Made by a program: the position numbers and the translations under genes. The notes below the pieces were generated by a model. The model ran no database searches and was not told the DNA's origin. It saw only the letters and a list, made by a program, of their open reading frames with translations. A stretch of 64,000 nt of DNA from [Leptolyngbya] sp. PCC 7376 (GTDB lineage: Bacteria > Cyanobacteriota > Cyanobacteriia > Cyanobacteriales > MRBY01), in assembly GCF_000316605.1 (NCBI RefSeq), contig NC_019683.1, positions 62,001 to 126,000 on the forward strand. Direction: 5' to 3'. Of the stretch, positions 9,777-19,229 are shown in pieces; position 1 is the stretch's first letter, and every line of letters begins with the position of its first letter.

Positions 9777-11660
9777 TTATTGTGATTGTTTTTGCCAGTA
9801 TTGATAATAATGTTTCTTAAAAGCCAAAAGCTCTTTGTGTTTTCCTTGCTCGACGATATGGCCTTTTTCAATAACCAAAATTTCATCGGCACTACTAATC
9901 GTTGATAATCGATGAGCAACAAGAATAATCGTGCAGTTTTCCCTTAAATGTGAGATTGCTTCCTGGACAAGTTTTTCTGAATGACTATCTAGTGCACTAG
10001 TAGCTTCGTCTAAAACCAAAATGTCTGATTTCCTAAGAATTGCGCGAGCTAAAGCTAAGCGCTGACGCTGTCCACCAGAAAGTCGATAACCCCTTTCTCC
10101 TACTACTGTGGAATATCCATCCGGTAGTTCGTTGATGAACTGATTTGCTTGGGCAGCTATCGCTGCGTCTCTAACTTCTTTCTCAGATGCATTGAGATTC
10201 CCGTAGCGAATATTTTCCAGAATACTTTCATTAAATATAAATGTATCTTGACTGACGACACCCAAGTGTGAGCGCCAACTTTCTAGGGTGAATTTTTGTA
10301 GATTATTACCATCAACTAAGATTTCACCAGTAGTCGGTTGATAGAGGCCGATTAGAAGATCTGTAATTGAAGATTTACCAGCACCAGATCCCCCGACTAA
10401 AGCAATAACTTTACCCTTGGGTAGTTCAAATGAAATGTCAGTTAGCGCGAATTGCTCTGTTGAATCATACTGGAGTGAAATGTTTTTAAATTGAATACTT
10501 GTTTGTAATGCCTCAAAGGTTTCATTGCCAGCTCTAATAAATTCTTTATCTTGGTTGTCTAAAATTTTAGCGAGTCGATTGAAGTCACCAGAATTTTGGG
10601 CAATATTCCCAAACGTATTTACGATTGTATTCAAGTAAGTTGTCAAGCGGTTTAATACAGCTAAAAAAGTAACAAGAGAAGATAACAGCATAACCGATTG
10701 ATTTTGTAAAATGCTGAAGCCAATCAAAAGAATCAAACCAATACTTGTTAATGTTAAAGCACGCCCTAAAGGTCTAATCAACCTAAAAGAACGCCCTTGA
10801 GCTTCGAGTTGAGGGACAAGCTTTTCTTCCAATTCATGAAGACTCTGTATTGCACGTTTTTGGGTTGCAAAGGTATGAATAACTCGCAACCCTTGGATGC
10901 TTTCAGTGATGTGCTTTGCTACTCCTACTTGAGCCTGAGTTGCTGATTGAGCTGTCTGACGAATTTTAGGAATGAGAACTCTTTGTAATGCAAACAAACC
11001 AACGGAAATTGCAGCTGTGACAAGTGATAAGAATGGTGAAATCGTCAATAATAATACTAATTGAGCGATCGCTGTCATCAAGTTAACAATGAAAATATTC
11101 CAATAATAAATTTCATTTCTAACAGTTGGAGCAGCCAGATTAATATAATTTGTTAAATCCCCGACTTTATAATGACTGGCACAAGTGAAACTAAAAGACA
11201 TCACATGCCGAAAAATTCTCTCAGTCATCTGAGCTTGGATGCGAGCTGAAAGGTAATCAGAAGATACAGCTCCGAGATACTCCAAAGCATTCCTTAAATA
11301 CTGTAAAGCGATCGCCAAAACAATCAAACTAACAAATAACTGACCCTGACTCATTTGTTCTAGCAATGAAGCCACACCAATTGCTTGTAACAAACCGTTA
11401 TTCAGTAAATGAGAGGAAATATCTGGAGATTCTATAACCTGTAGAGCAATAAAAATCAGACCAAAGCTACTACCCTCAAAAATTGCAGAAATCAAATTTG
11501 CATTGAAATTTAGAGCAATCAAACCACGATTGTAATTAATTGTGCCCAAAACAACCCTATACGCAGGATTACTCACATGCTGTTTGGCAATGGTTTTTAT
11601 TTTTTGCTTCCAAGATCTTAGACTTGTCATAAATTTCTGCGACTTATTGATACCGAGCAA
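9777..11660 (-). CDS. ABC exporter, fused permease and ATPase (MsbA/HepA-like)
   Basis: 627 residues with six N-terminal membrane spans (about 60-340) and a C-terminal ATPase containing Walker A 'GGSGAGKSS', the signature 'LSGGQRQRLALARAI' and Walker B 'ILVLDEATSALD'. The half-transporter layout matches MsbA lipid flippases and the cyanobacterial HepA group linked to envelope polysaccharide. It sits 3 bp downstream of pseI on the same strand, so it is probably co-transcribed and may export a nonulosonate-containing glycolipid or glycan. Substrate is inferred from context only. Confidence 0.88.
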   Translation of the reverse strand: MLGINKSQKFMTSLRSWKQKIKTIAKQHVSNPAYRVVLGTINYNRGLIALNFNANLISAIFEGSSFGLIFIALQVIESPDISSHLLNNGLLQAIGVASLLEQMSQGQLFVSLIVLAIALQYLRNALEYLGAVSSDYLSARIQAQMTERIFRHVMSFSFTCASHYKVGDLTNYINLAAPTVRNEIYYWNIFIVNLMTAIAQLVLLLTISPFLSLVTAAISVGLFALQRVLIPKIRQTAQSATQAQVGVAKHITESIQGLRVIHTFATQKRAIQSLHELEEKLVPQLEAQGRSFRLIRPLGRALTLTSIGLILLIGFSILQNQSVMLLSSLVTFLAVLNRLTTYLNTIVNTFGNIAQNSGDFNRLAKILDNQDKEFIRAGNETFEALQTSIQFKNISLQYDSTEQFALTDISFELPKGKVIALVGGSGAGKSSITDLLIGLYQPTTGEILVDGNNLQKFTLESWRSHLGVVSQDTFIFNESILENIRYGNLNASEKEVRDAAIAAQANQFINELPDGYSTVVGERGYRLSGGQRQRLALARAILRKSDILVLDEATSALDSHSEKLVQEAISHLRENCTIILVAHRLSTISSADEILVIEKGHIVEQGKHKELLAFKKHYYQYWQKQSQ

Positions 11661-11663
11661 TAT

Positions 11664-12719
11664 CTATAACAGTAGATCCCAACTCAGAGGAGTACCTTTC
11701 TGTAAGTCTTGATTTACAGCTTTGTTAATGACTAGATCATAATACTTTGGAGCTAGCCCGTATCCAGGACGAACACAACGAAGATTCTGAGAAGTCAATT
11801 TGTCTCCTGCCTTCATCTCCTCTGCAATATAAAGTGATCGTCTAAATCCCAAGGATTTTCTCTCTGCTTCCGTTGCACCATAAGTGACATTGCCTAAAGC
11901 TTGCCATGCTCGCCTTGTCTCCTCAACAAGCTGCTTCATTTCATGAGGCTCCATCGAAAATGCAGAATCAACTCCTCCTTCAGTGCGGCTTAAAGTGAAA
12001 TGTTTTTCAATCATCATTGCTCCTAAAGCGACACTTGCAACCGCCACACCAATGCCCAAAGTATGGTCAGATAAACCAACTTGAACATCGAATAAATCCT
12101 TAAGATGTGGAATTGTAAGAATATTTGTATTTTCTGGTGTAGCAGGATAGGTACTGGTGCATTTGAGCAAAACTAATTCTTGACAACCAACTTCTCGCGC
12201 TGCATTCACTGTTTCATGTAGTTCTGCAATGGATGCCATACCTGTAGAAATAATCATTGGTTTACCTGTACTTGCCACTTTGCGAATTAAAGGTAAATCT
12301 GTATTTTCAAAAGATGCAATTTTGTAAAATGGAACTTCTAGAGATTCTAAAAAATCAACAGATGTTTCATCAAATGGTGTACTAAAACCAATTATTCCTA
12401 ATTCTTGACAGCGTTTAAAAATAGGTTGATGCCATTCCCAAGGAGTATAGGCTTGCTGATAAAGCATATATAAAGATTGGCCATGCCAAAGAGAATTAGG
12501 ATCATTAATGAAAAAATCTTCTTTTTGGCAATCGAGAGTCATTGTCTCGGCAGTATAAGTCTGGATTTTAAGAGCTTGAACTCCTGATTCTGCTGCTGCA
12601 TCGACAATATCTAAAGCCTTTTCCAGAGATTGATTATGATTGCCAGACATTTCGGCAATAATTAAAGGATGAGTATTCTGTAAAAATCCACTATTATCAC
12701 AAGTCTCAATTAGATTCAT
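11664..12719 (-). CDS. pseI: Pseudaminic acid synthase (NeuB family)
   Basis: 351 residues: an N-terminal NeuB TIM barrel ('IIAEMSGNHNQSLEKALDIV', 'ALKIQTY', 'HFTLSR') and a C-terminal antifreeze-like SAF domain (from about residue 285, 'RRSLYIAEEMKAGDKLT'). The enzyme condenses phosphoenolpyruvate with the 6-deoxy-diacetamido sugar released by PseG. NeuB and LegI are sister activities; PseI is preferred because all the other Pse enzymes lie at 22.9-28.6 kb. It is separated from them by the IS cluster, so it now depends on a promoter outside the pseB operon. Confidence 0.9.
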   Translation of the reverse strand: MNLIETCDNSGFLQNTHPLIIAEMSGNHNQSLEKALDIVDAAAESGVQALKIQTYTAETMTLDCQKEDFFINDPNSLWHGQSLYMLYQQAYTPWEWHQPIFKRCQELGIIGFSTPFDETSVDFLESLEVPFYKIASFENTDLPLIRKVASTGKPMIISTGMASIAELHETVNAAREVGCQELVLLKCTSTYPATPENTNILTIPHLKDLFDVQVGLSDHTLGIGVAVASVALGAMMIEKHFTLSRTEGGVDSAFSMEPHEMKQLVEETRRAWQALGNVTYGATEAERKSLGFRRSLYIAEEMKAGDKLTSQNLRCVRPGYGLAPKYYDLVINKAVNQDLQKGTPLSWDLLL

Positions 12720-12754
12720 AGTAATTCGATTTAGAAATCGGCTTTATTTGGTAT

Positions 12755-13279
12755 TTAAGTTTCTTTAAATCTATTTTTGATTATTTTTGCTGGTACTCCA
12801 GCAGAGACGAGACCTGTATTAATATTTTTAGTGACAACTGAATTTGCTCCAATTACACAATTATTCCCAATAGTAATACCCGGTAAGATAACGACATTAA
12901 TACCGAACCAACAATCCTCTCCAATGATTATAGGCTTAGAGTAAATGCCGCCATGATTTTCTTGGTATCGCTGATCTTGTTCCCGAATACTTAAGCTTGG
13001 AATATATGAGTAAAGATGGGTTCCTGAAGAAACAAAGGCATTAGGGGCAAAAAGAACGTTTTCTCCAATAGTTATATCACCTCTGATTTGACATCTACTT
13101 TGTAAAGTCGTCTTACTACCTATTTTGATCGCTTGACCAGAACAAGTTTCTATGTGGCAATTGTCATTAATCCAGACATCATCGTTAATAATCAGTGTCG
13201 AATTTTCTGCTACTAATATTTTTGAGAATTGGCCAATAGATATGCGTTGCCCAACTAAAAGTTTTCCTTTGATTTTCAC
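12755..13279 (-). CDS. Hexapeptide-repeat acyltransferase
   Basis: 174 residues of left-handed beta-helix (LbH/WbbJ-like) repeats, with the conserved C-terminal run 'DCWFGINVVILPGITIGNNC' and 'VIGANSVVTKNI'. Such enzymes O- or N-acetylate sugars using acetyl-CoA and act as trimers. It lies 35 bp upstream of pseI on the same strand and could acetylate the surface glycan or its nonulosonate. It is low in GC and lacks HIP1, like its neighbour 13434-14495. Confidence 0.85.
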   Translation of the reverse strand: MKIKGKLLVGQRISIGQFSKILVAENSTLIINDDVWINDNCHIETCSGQAIKIGSKTTLQSRCQIRGDITIGENVLFAPNAFVSSGTHLYSYIPSLSIREQDQRYQENHGGIYSKPIIIGEDCWFGINVVILPGITIGNNCVIGANSVVTKNINTGLVSAGVPAKIIKNRFKET

Positions 13280-13433
13280 CGTAGCATCGGGATGTATTCT
13301 AAGCTTATATTTCCTTTCTTTATAAAAGCAGAAAATCCAATATTTTATATTTAGCCAATGTCTTAAATTGAGTTGTCGAGCAACTAATTTGACTTTAACA
13401 AAAAAACAGTAACTTTTTTTTTGAAACTTGTCA

Positions 13434-14495
13434 TCATCTTTGAGAACTGACTTCAGTGAATATTTGACTGTAAGTGCGAGGATATTTTTTAAGTAATTTA
13501 TTCAAGTTTGAATGCTGATAATCATGTTTATATTTGACTTTTTTGTAATTTTCTCCAAATAAACTATTGGAAAATTCAATTTGAAATAAAAGTCTATTTC
13601 CTTCATTTAATGCTTTGCCTTTATGGAATCCTCTAGTATCAGCAAAGATGATTGTTCCTTTTGGTGCACACAGTTCATGAATACAAGATTTTGGGTAATG
13701 AGATTGAATAAACTCATCAGACTTTCTTCCTTCCGACAACAAAGATTTTGGCTTTCTTATATGAGATTTCTTGACATAACAATGAGGTCCATTATTCGTA
13801 TTGACATCTGTTAAATAGATGAAGATTTTCAAGAACTTAATGTGGTCCATATCGAAATGAAATTCTTGGGCTGCCTCTGAGGTTCCTTTTCCATTAAAAG
13901 GAGCACTCCACCACAATGAGTATAAATCCAAAACAGGACTACATCCTAAATATTCTTGAGCCACACTTAATAATGATTGATCTAATATCAAATCTAACAA
14001 ATCTGAATTTTCATAAATCTGCTGCATATTGAACCTATAAATTGGTGAAAGTGGAATTTTTGAATTGAAAAGACTCTTTTTATCTGATAATATCTGATGT
14101 TCCTGAGATGAAATCTTGAGATGAGATAATGGAGTATTTTTTGAAAAATAAATAATTCTATCGATAGTATTCTGATCGAGTTTTTGAGATGAAATAAAAT
14201 AGCCATCTTTTTTTATTTGAGCAGCTATACTTTTAATATTTTCATTAGATAAGTTACCAAGAATACCATTTGGAATTATGTTTGTATATTTAGGATGTCT
14301 GATTTTTTGAATAGTACTAATACAATCATTAAATCTGCCATCACTTAAAACAAATAGCTTTCTCATTGCTATATATGATTTGTGCGGAGTCTTTTTCCAT
14401 ATTTTGAAATAGATAACTCCAGCAAGCAATAAACACAAGTAAATCATCCCTTTGAAAGGAATCAACGAGTATGTGAGTGTTTTTTGTGAGATCAT
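13434..14495 (-). CDS. Phytanoyl-CoA-dioxygenase-like Fe(II)/2-oxoglutarate oxygenase
   Basis: 353 residues. An N-terminal hydrophobic segment (about 13-32) may anchor it to a membrane. The PhyH-type core has the HxD iron ligands in 'EFHFDMDHIKF', the distal His in 'DTRGFHKGKA' and the 2-oxoglutarate-binding Arg shortly after in 'EGNRLLFQIEFS'. It should therefore be an active hydroxylase. The substrate is unknown; its place in the glycan locus suggests a lipid or sugar precursor. The start codon abuts IS630 debris, so its native upstream region has been replaced. Confidence 0.8.
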   Translation of the reverse strand: MISQKTLTYSLIPFKGMIYLCLLLAGVIYFKIWKKTPHKSYIAMRKLFVLSDGRFNDCISTIQKIRHPKYTNIIPNGILGNLSNENIKSIAAQIKKDGYFISSQKLDQNTIDRIIYFSKNTPLSHLKISSQEHQILSDKKSLFNSKIPLSPIYRFNMQQIYENSDLLDLILDQSLLSVAQEYLGCSPVLDLYSLWWSAPFNGKGTSEAAQEFHFDMDHIKFLKIFIYLTDVNTNNGPHCYVKKSHIRKPKSLLSEGRKSDEFIQSHYPKSCIHELCAPKGTIIFADTRGFHKGKALNEGNRLLFQIEFSNSLFGENYKKVKYKHDYQHSNLNKLLKKYPRTYSQIFTEVSSQR

Positions 14496-15003
14496 TATTT
14501 TATTTGCTTATAGCATTTTTTTAATGAGTTAGGGACAATAGTCACAATGAGTAAAGCAGTGCTTAATATTGGATAGAGTAACTTGTTAGAGATAGTCTTC
14601 AAAGGTTCTAGCAGTTGAAGATATTTGCGAGGTTTATCTCCTCCCAAGGAATTTTTAATTTTCGACCAATGGTTTTCAATGAATGAAAAATCTGGCAAAT
14701 TGAGGAGAGGAAATATAAACTATACTCCTTGAGATTCGATAAAATGATGCACCATTTCCTCTCCATGGGTGCGAGCATCATCCATGATCACACAGGTTTC
14801 TTTCCATAATTATAGGACTAAATCTTTGATGATAAATCCTTCAAAGATAGAACGATCTGTATATCCATAGATGAGGCGTTTGGCTAACATTCCTGGAAGA
14901 CTCAATGCTCTGATTACCGTGACATTTCTGTATTGTTTTGTCGAGACACTGTCCTTTGCTCTCTCTTTTCTTCTTGAGCTTGTTTGTCTTCTGATCAATG
15001 TTA
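14495..15003 (-). pseudogene. Decayed IS630-family transposase (remnant 1)
   Basis: Pieces in several minus-strand frames line up in order with the intact IS630 transposase at 57174-58158: 'IRALSLPGMLAKRLIYGYTD' (like IGALGFKGMVANYHLLGSTD), 'TCVIMDDARTHGEEMV' (like ACVVMDNCSIHLGESV) and 'LPDFSFIENHWSKIKN' (like SPDFSPIENCWSKLKS). Several stops and frameshifts lie between them. The N-terminal half is missing; a MITE lies at the upstream edge. The 67-codon open frame 14495-14698 is part of this relic, not a gene. Confidence 0.85.
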
Positions 15004-15134
15004 GAAGATGTCTGAAAAGTCTTTATGTATGCTAAATACTGTGTAGTTTCCACTAGGTAGATCGCCTGAAAGACTAATTCTTTTTTCAGATCATCCCGAT
15101 AAAAGTTACGACTAGACCCTTTTCATACAACCTC
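15004..15134 (-). mobile_element. MITE, copy 3 (131 bp)
   Basis: Non-coding element with terminal inverted repeats GAAGATGTCTGAAAAG / CCCTTTTCATACAACCTC, a diverged copy of the elements at 21420-21551 and 28721-28852 but in the opposite orientation. It is flanked by TTA on both sides (15001-15003 and 15135-15137), a 3-bp target duplication. It abuts the IS5 relic whose own end (GAGGCTG...) starts at 15138. Confidence 0.85.
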
Positions 15135-15137
15135 TTA

Positions 15138-15471
15138 GAGGCTGTTTATAAAGAAAAAGTAAAAGAAGTGTGTCCTAGAAAGAAGATGTGACTAGATTGG
15201 TTACGAGTAGAGCCTTTGAGAGGACTTGCTGATGACCGACAAAGTGTATCCTAGCGATTTAACTGATGCCGAATAGCAGTTGCTCAAACCTCTGATTTCT
15301 CCCCTCAAGACTGGTGGCTATCCCCGCACCACAGAAAATGAGACAGGTCTGCAATGCTATTTTCTGAAAACTTGCTGTCAATGGTTTTATCTCCCCAAAG
15401 ATTTTTCTCCTGCTTCCACGGTTTACTACTATAGCAATGGCCAGATAGCTTAGGCCGTAGTATGGAAATTG
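15138..15471 (+). pseudogene. IS5-family (IS1031-like) transposase remnant, cut by IS1
   Basis: From an ATG at 15232 the frame reads MTDKVYPSDLTDAE-stop-QLLKPLIS and then 'KTGGYPRTT', 'LPKDFSPASTVYYY', the N-terminal region of IS5/DUF4096 transposases, with several in-frame stops. The likely left end GAGGCTGTTT begins at 15138 after a TTA. The right part is absent after the IS1 insertion at 15472. Confidence 0.8.
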
Positions 15472-16232
15472 GGCGTTGGTGAATTGAGGTATGAATCTAT
15501 GAGGGTCGAGGGATAGGAACATCCCAGAACTTGAGATAGTGAATCAGCAATCGAATCGAATGCTCTAACATTTCCACAGACTTTGAATAACATAAGGTCT
15601 TTCGATGGAGTCGAGCGAGATAATGCCGCAATCGAGTGTTCTCTCCTTCGACTCGAGTCATATAGGTCTTACTGACAATCTGGTCCCCATCGGGTACAAA
15701 GATGGGATAAACTTTCCAGCCATCTGTGACGTAAAAGAAGCATCTCCAGAGACTAACGATTGCCCATAGTGGCTTGAATGTCTCTGCACTTCTGTCACCA
15801 ATAGTCCAAGCAAGAATACCTGGTTGAAAGTGGTCTACTGCTGTCCAGAGCCAGACCTTGTTTTTTTAGCACCGACGAATGTTTGAAGTTCATCGAGTTC
15901 CCCGACCTGAGGCATCTCTTCCGGTTCATAAGCATCAGGCAGCAATGCACCGACTTGTTTGACCCAAGTGATGACGGTAGTGTGGTGCACTCCTTTCACT
16001 CGTTCAATGGCTCGAAAGCCCATACCGTTGACATACATTTTGAGGCATTCACGTTTGAAGGCATTTGAGTAGCCGAGCTGACTATAGTGGTCGATAAACT
16101 GACGACCGCAATCTACACAGATGTGATTCTGTTTGCCTTTTTTCTTTCCGTTCTTACGGATATGAGTAGATTGGCATTCTGGACATTCCATTGAGTCAAC
16201 AACCTCCATTCATACCTCTATTCTGCAACGCC
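15472..16232 (-). mobile_element. IS1-family insertion sequence, copy A (761 bp)
   Basis: Ends carry about 24-bp imperfect inverted repeats of the form GGCGTTG..GAAT.GAGGTATGAAT. It is flanked by a perfect 8-bp duplication GGAAATTG (15464-15471 and 16233-16240). It has the same length and almost the same sequence as copy B at 62346-63106; one difference noticed is a silent A/G in an Arg codon of the transposase. This indicates a recent insertion. Confidence 0.95.
15497..16209 (-). CDS. IS1 transposase, copy A (InsA/InsB by -1 frameshift)
   Basis: The first frame (16209 down to 15835) has a zinc-binding CPxC...CxxC head ('MECPECQSTHIRKNG', 'CVDCGRQF') and a helix-turn-helix. At a run of seven A after '...ELQTFVGA' a -1 slip joins it to the second frame 'NKVWLWTAVDH...', which holds the DDE core and ends at 15497, giving about 237 residues. 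Programmed -1 slippage on an A-rich heptamer is the normal IS1 mechanism. It looks intact. Confidence 0.9.
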
Positions 16233-16261
16233 GGAAATTGTTGTATGAAGTAAAAAATGCC

Positions 16262-17035
16262 GGTAGTCCTAACGAGATAAGGATGCGTTGTAGTGATGGA
16301 CAAAAAGCCAGACAGCTCCGATATGGTTCTCTACTTTCTTGGAGAAAGACAACGTTTTTCTGACCAGATGTAAAACTCTCTGACGTAAAGTACAGTTGAA
16401 ACGCTCGATAGAGCTGGCTTTACCAGTCTCTTTACCCATAGCCTTATGACGTTTGTCCGAGAATACCATGCCATAGGCTTGCCAAAAGTCCGTATAAGCC
16501 ACAGCACATTGACGATAGACCGGAGGTAAAGATGCCCATAGCTGTCTTGCCCCAAACTCGTCATGAGCTCCCACATAAAGTCCAACAATTTCACTGGTAT
16601 CGATATCCAATGCCAACCAAATCCAGTATTTTTGCTGTTTGTTACCGACGAAAGACCACATTTCATTGCATTGAACTATCAATCGCCTTTTTTTTCGATG
16701 ACACATTCACTTGTTTCGGTATGGCTTCATATTTTTGATTGACATAGTTCTGTCGCCAAAGCTCTGAAACGTTACAAACTCTGGCAATACCAGCCAGAAG
16801 AATCTTTTCCAAGAGTAGCTTGTCAATGAATTGCTTGGTTTCAGCAGAGCTGATTTTCTGTTGAGGATTTTCGACAAATTGTCTACCACAGTCACGACAT
16901 CTATGGTTTTGCTTGCCGTTATGGATACGACCATTTTTAACGACATTAGTAGACTGACAGTTTGGGCAATGGGGCATTCTCGTGAGGACTTTTTTCTTGC
17001 TCCTTTCTCTCTCATCCTTACATTTTTAGGACTAC
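16262..17035 (-). mobile_element. IS1-family insertion sequence, distinct type (774 bp)
   Basis: Ends share GTAGTCCTAA and a following TAAGGATG in inverted orientation. A 9-bp duplication AAAAATGCC flanks it (16253-16261 and 17036-17044). It sits inside the 5' end of an IS630 relic whose start codon is part of the duplicated target. It differs clearly from IS1 copies A and B. Confidence 0.88.
16269..16977 (-). CDS. IS1-family transposase (InsA/InsB frameshift pair)
   Basis: InsA frame (16977-16663): zinc-finger head 'MPHCPNCQSTNVVKNG...CRDCGRQFVE' and a DNA-binding helix region. InsB frame (to 16269): 'EMWSFVGNKQQKYWIWLALD', 'AYTDFWQAYG' and 'HNASLSR' typical of the DDE core. The frames overlap at eight A (complement of 16688-16695), consistent with -1 slippage. 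No stops interrupt either part, so it may still be active. Confidence 0.88.
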
Positions 17036-17446
17036 AAAAATGCCAGCTGCTTATAGTGATGACCTACGCTGTAAAGCCATTGCGGCAGTGGAACGAGGCG
17101 TTCCTCAAAAAGATGTATGTGACATGTTTAATGTTAGCCGCAGTAGCCTTTCTCTCTGGATAAAATGACAAAGGCAAACAAGAAGCTACAGCACCAAAAC
17201 AGGGTATCAGAACAAAATCGCAGACTGGGAGGCATTCAAAAGCTTTGTGCAAGAGCATCCAGATAAAATCCAGGCAGAAATGGCAGAGCAGTGACCGGTT
17301 AAAGTGAGTCGTCACACATATCGAGGATGTTGGAGAAAATAGGATTTACTCGAAAAAAAGACCTATGGGTATCGAGAAAGGAATGAACAGAAGCGACAAG
17401 CATTCAAACAAGGGTTGGAAAGATTAAAACCCGAACAAATCATCTA
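17036..17446 (+). pseudogene. Decayed IS630 transposase (remnant 2)
   Basis: It begins MPAAYSDDLRCKAIAAVERG... 'FNVSRSSLSLWIK' then stops; later pieces include 'WEAFKSFVQEHP', 'LLEKKTYGYRE' after an A7 run, and 'RLKPEQIIYI', where the next IS630 is inserted at a TA. It was hit at the 5' side by the IS1 element ending at 17035 and at the 3' side by the IS630 starting at 17449. This is a clear relic. Confidence 0.85.
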
Positions 17447-17448
17447 TA

Positions 17449-18394
17449 TAGCAGGCAAGGAGTGGGTTAAGACAGAATAGGATAGAAGCAATAAACATAG
17501 ATGCCATGCCTGCTCCCCATAGTCTTGATTTACGCCTAAAAGCTGTTGCCGCCTTCGATAAAGGTGAACGAAAAAGTGATATCTGTCGCTTCTTTGGTAT
17601 TAGCCGAAATACGCTAGACCTGTGGCTGAAACGACGAGAGAAAATCGGTTCAGTCGCTCCGAAGACAGATTACCGTCGAGGCCCTCAACCGAAGATTAAT
17701 GATCTAGATGCTTTTCGTGCTTTTGCAGAGGAATATGGGCATCTAACCCAGAAGGAAATGGCGGAGAAATGGCCAGAGTCTATTAGTGATGCATCCAGAC
17801 GTGAAGCTCTACGGAAAATTGAATTTACTCGAAAAAAAGACCTATCGATATCAAGAGAGAGATAAAGAATTAGAAAAAGCATTTGTGGCACAACTGAAGC
17901 AGTATGTCCAAGAACGACTCGTATATATCGATGAAAGTGGATTTGATAATACCTTAGATTATGGGTATGGCTACTGCCATAAGTCAGAGAGGTTTATCGC
18001 AGAGAAGTTAGGTCATCGTACAGAACGAGTTAGCGTGATTGGAGGATGGCGAGAGGGAGAGCAGATAGCACCGATGGTATTTGAGGGCTATGCCAACAGC
18101 GCCTTAGTTTGCCAATGGGTAGAGGATTGCTTAGTGCCAGAGTTGATTCCGGGTCAAATTATTATTCTGGATAATGCCAGTGTTCATCCAAAGGAAAGAA
18201 TACAAACATTGGTGGCGAAGGCAGGATGTGAAGTGATATTTTTGCCACCCTACTCACCACACCTGAACAAGATAGAGAAGTTTTGGGGGAGGTTAAAGAA
18301 GGAGGTAAGTAAGCTCATCAAGAAGACTGAGGATTTGTTCGATGCCATCAGAATAGCCTTCTGTTCTATGTCCTAACCTTCTCCTTCGCTGCTA
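17449..18394 (+). mobile_element. IS630-family insertion sequence (946 bp)
   Basis: Ends TAGCAGGCAAGGAG / CTCCTTCGCTGCTA are imperfect inverted repeats and TA lies outside each (17447-17448 and 18395-18396), as expected for IS630/Tc1 elements. The internal transposase is complete but lies in two frames. A fragmentary relative lies on the minus strand at 21309-22858. Confidence 0.85.
17506..18376 (+). CDS. IS630 transposase in two frames joined at an A7 run
   Basis: The first frame (17506-17865) has the helix-turn-helix 'DICRFFGISRNTLDLWLKRR'. The second (to 18376) has the DDE core: 'YIDESGFD', 'IILDNASVHPK', 'LPPYSPHLNKIEKFWGRLKK'. Continuity 'EFTRKK-TYRYQERDKE' requires a +1 (or -2) shift at the seven A near 17832-17838. 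The same A7 and frame break occur in the relics near 17350 and 21370, so a translational shift is more likely than a mutation. Confidence 0.82.
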
Positions 18395-18396
18395 TA

Positions 18397-18866
18397 GCAG
18401 TGGTCAAAAGAGTTAAGACATAGCATCACGAAGAGTCATCTCCATTGCCTCTCTGAGAGATTGACTATATTTGAGTTGCTTTCTGATACGAGTTTTCAAC
18501 CAAGACCAGCACTGTTCAATTCTGTTTAAATCTGGTGAGTAAGGAGGTAAATACCACACCTCATATTTCGCTTGCGCAAGGATTTCTGTAATCCTCCCTC
18601 CCTTGTGGAATGTGGCATTATCCAAAATCAACACCTGATGAGGTTGTAATCCTGGCAGTAAACAATTCTCTAGCCACAGCTCAAACACATGGCGATTACA
18701 AGAGCCTTCCATCGTAAAGGGAGCACACAATCTACCCTGATGCCATGCCATGCTGCAATCATATTGACTCTATCCCGACGACTTCCTGACTTGAGGTCGT
18801 AAACTCTTTCTCCTTCGAGATTATAGCCATAATCGTAGCTCCCATCTCGCTCATCCATTCCCGACT
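18397..18866 (-). pseudogene. IS630 transposase 3' half (remnant 3), truncated and frameshifted
   Basis: Minus-strand frames give 'DESGMDERDGSYDYGYNLEG', 'SRRDRVNMIAAWH' and then, after a frame change, 'QGRLCAPFTMEG', 'LILDNATFHKGG', 'LPPYSPDLNRIEQCWSWLK'. The break coincides with a tandem ATGCC-ATGCC at 18740-18749; removing one 5-bp unit restores the frame. The N-terminal domain is gone. Its end repeat TAGCAGTGGTCAAAAG abuts the preceding IS630 end. Confidence 0.85.
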
Positions 18867-19229
18867 CATCAGGGTATGTACATTAATTTGTGTAAGCGGT
18901 CAAAATCAACAAATGGTTAAGGAGACCGTGACCCATGAAAAAACAGAATCAAACCAATAGAGCCGATGAACTGATTGATGAATGACTGCAAGATTGTCCA
19001 GACTCGGAATCAATTCTGGGAGAATCAGGCTTGCTACAGCAGTTGAGTAAGAGATTAATTGAAAGAGCCTTGCAAGGGGAATTGAGTCATCATCTGAATC
19101 AAGCCAAAGAAGCAGGAAAGCAGAATAGTCGAAACGGCTATTCCAAGAAAACAATCAAATACAACCCAATGGGAAATGGATATCAGCATCCCAAGGGATA
19201 GGAAAAGTGAATTTGAACCTATCTTGGTA

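Noticed and set aside
14495-14698. 67-codon ORF upstream of the oxygenase gene
   Set aside because: It matches the 'SPDFSPIENCWSKLK' segment of IS630 transposases; part of a decayed IS.
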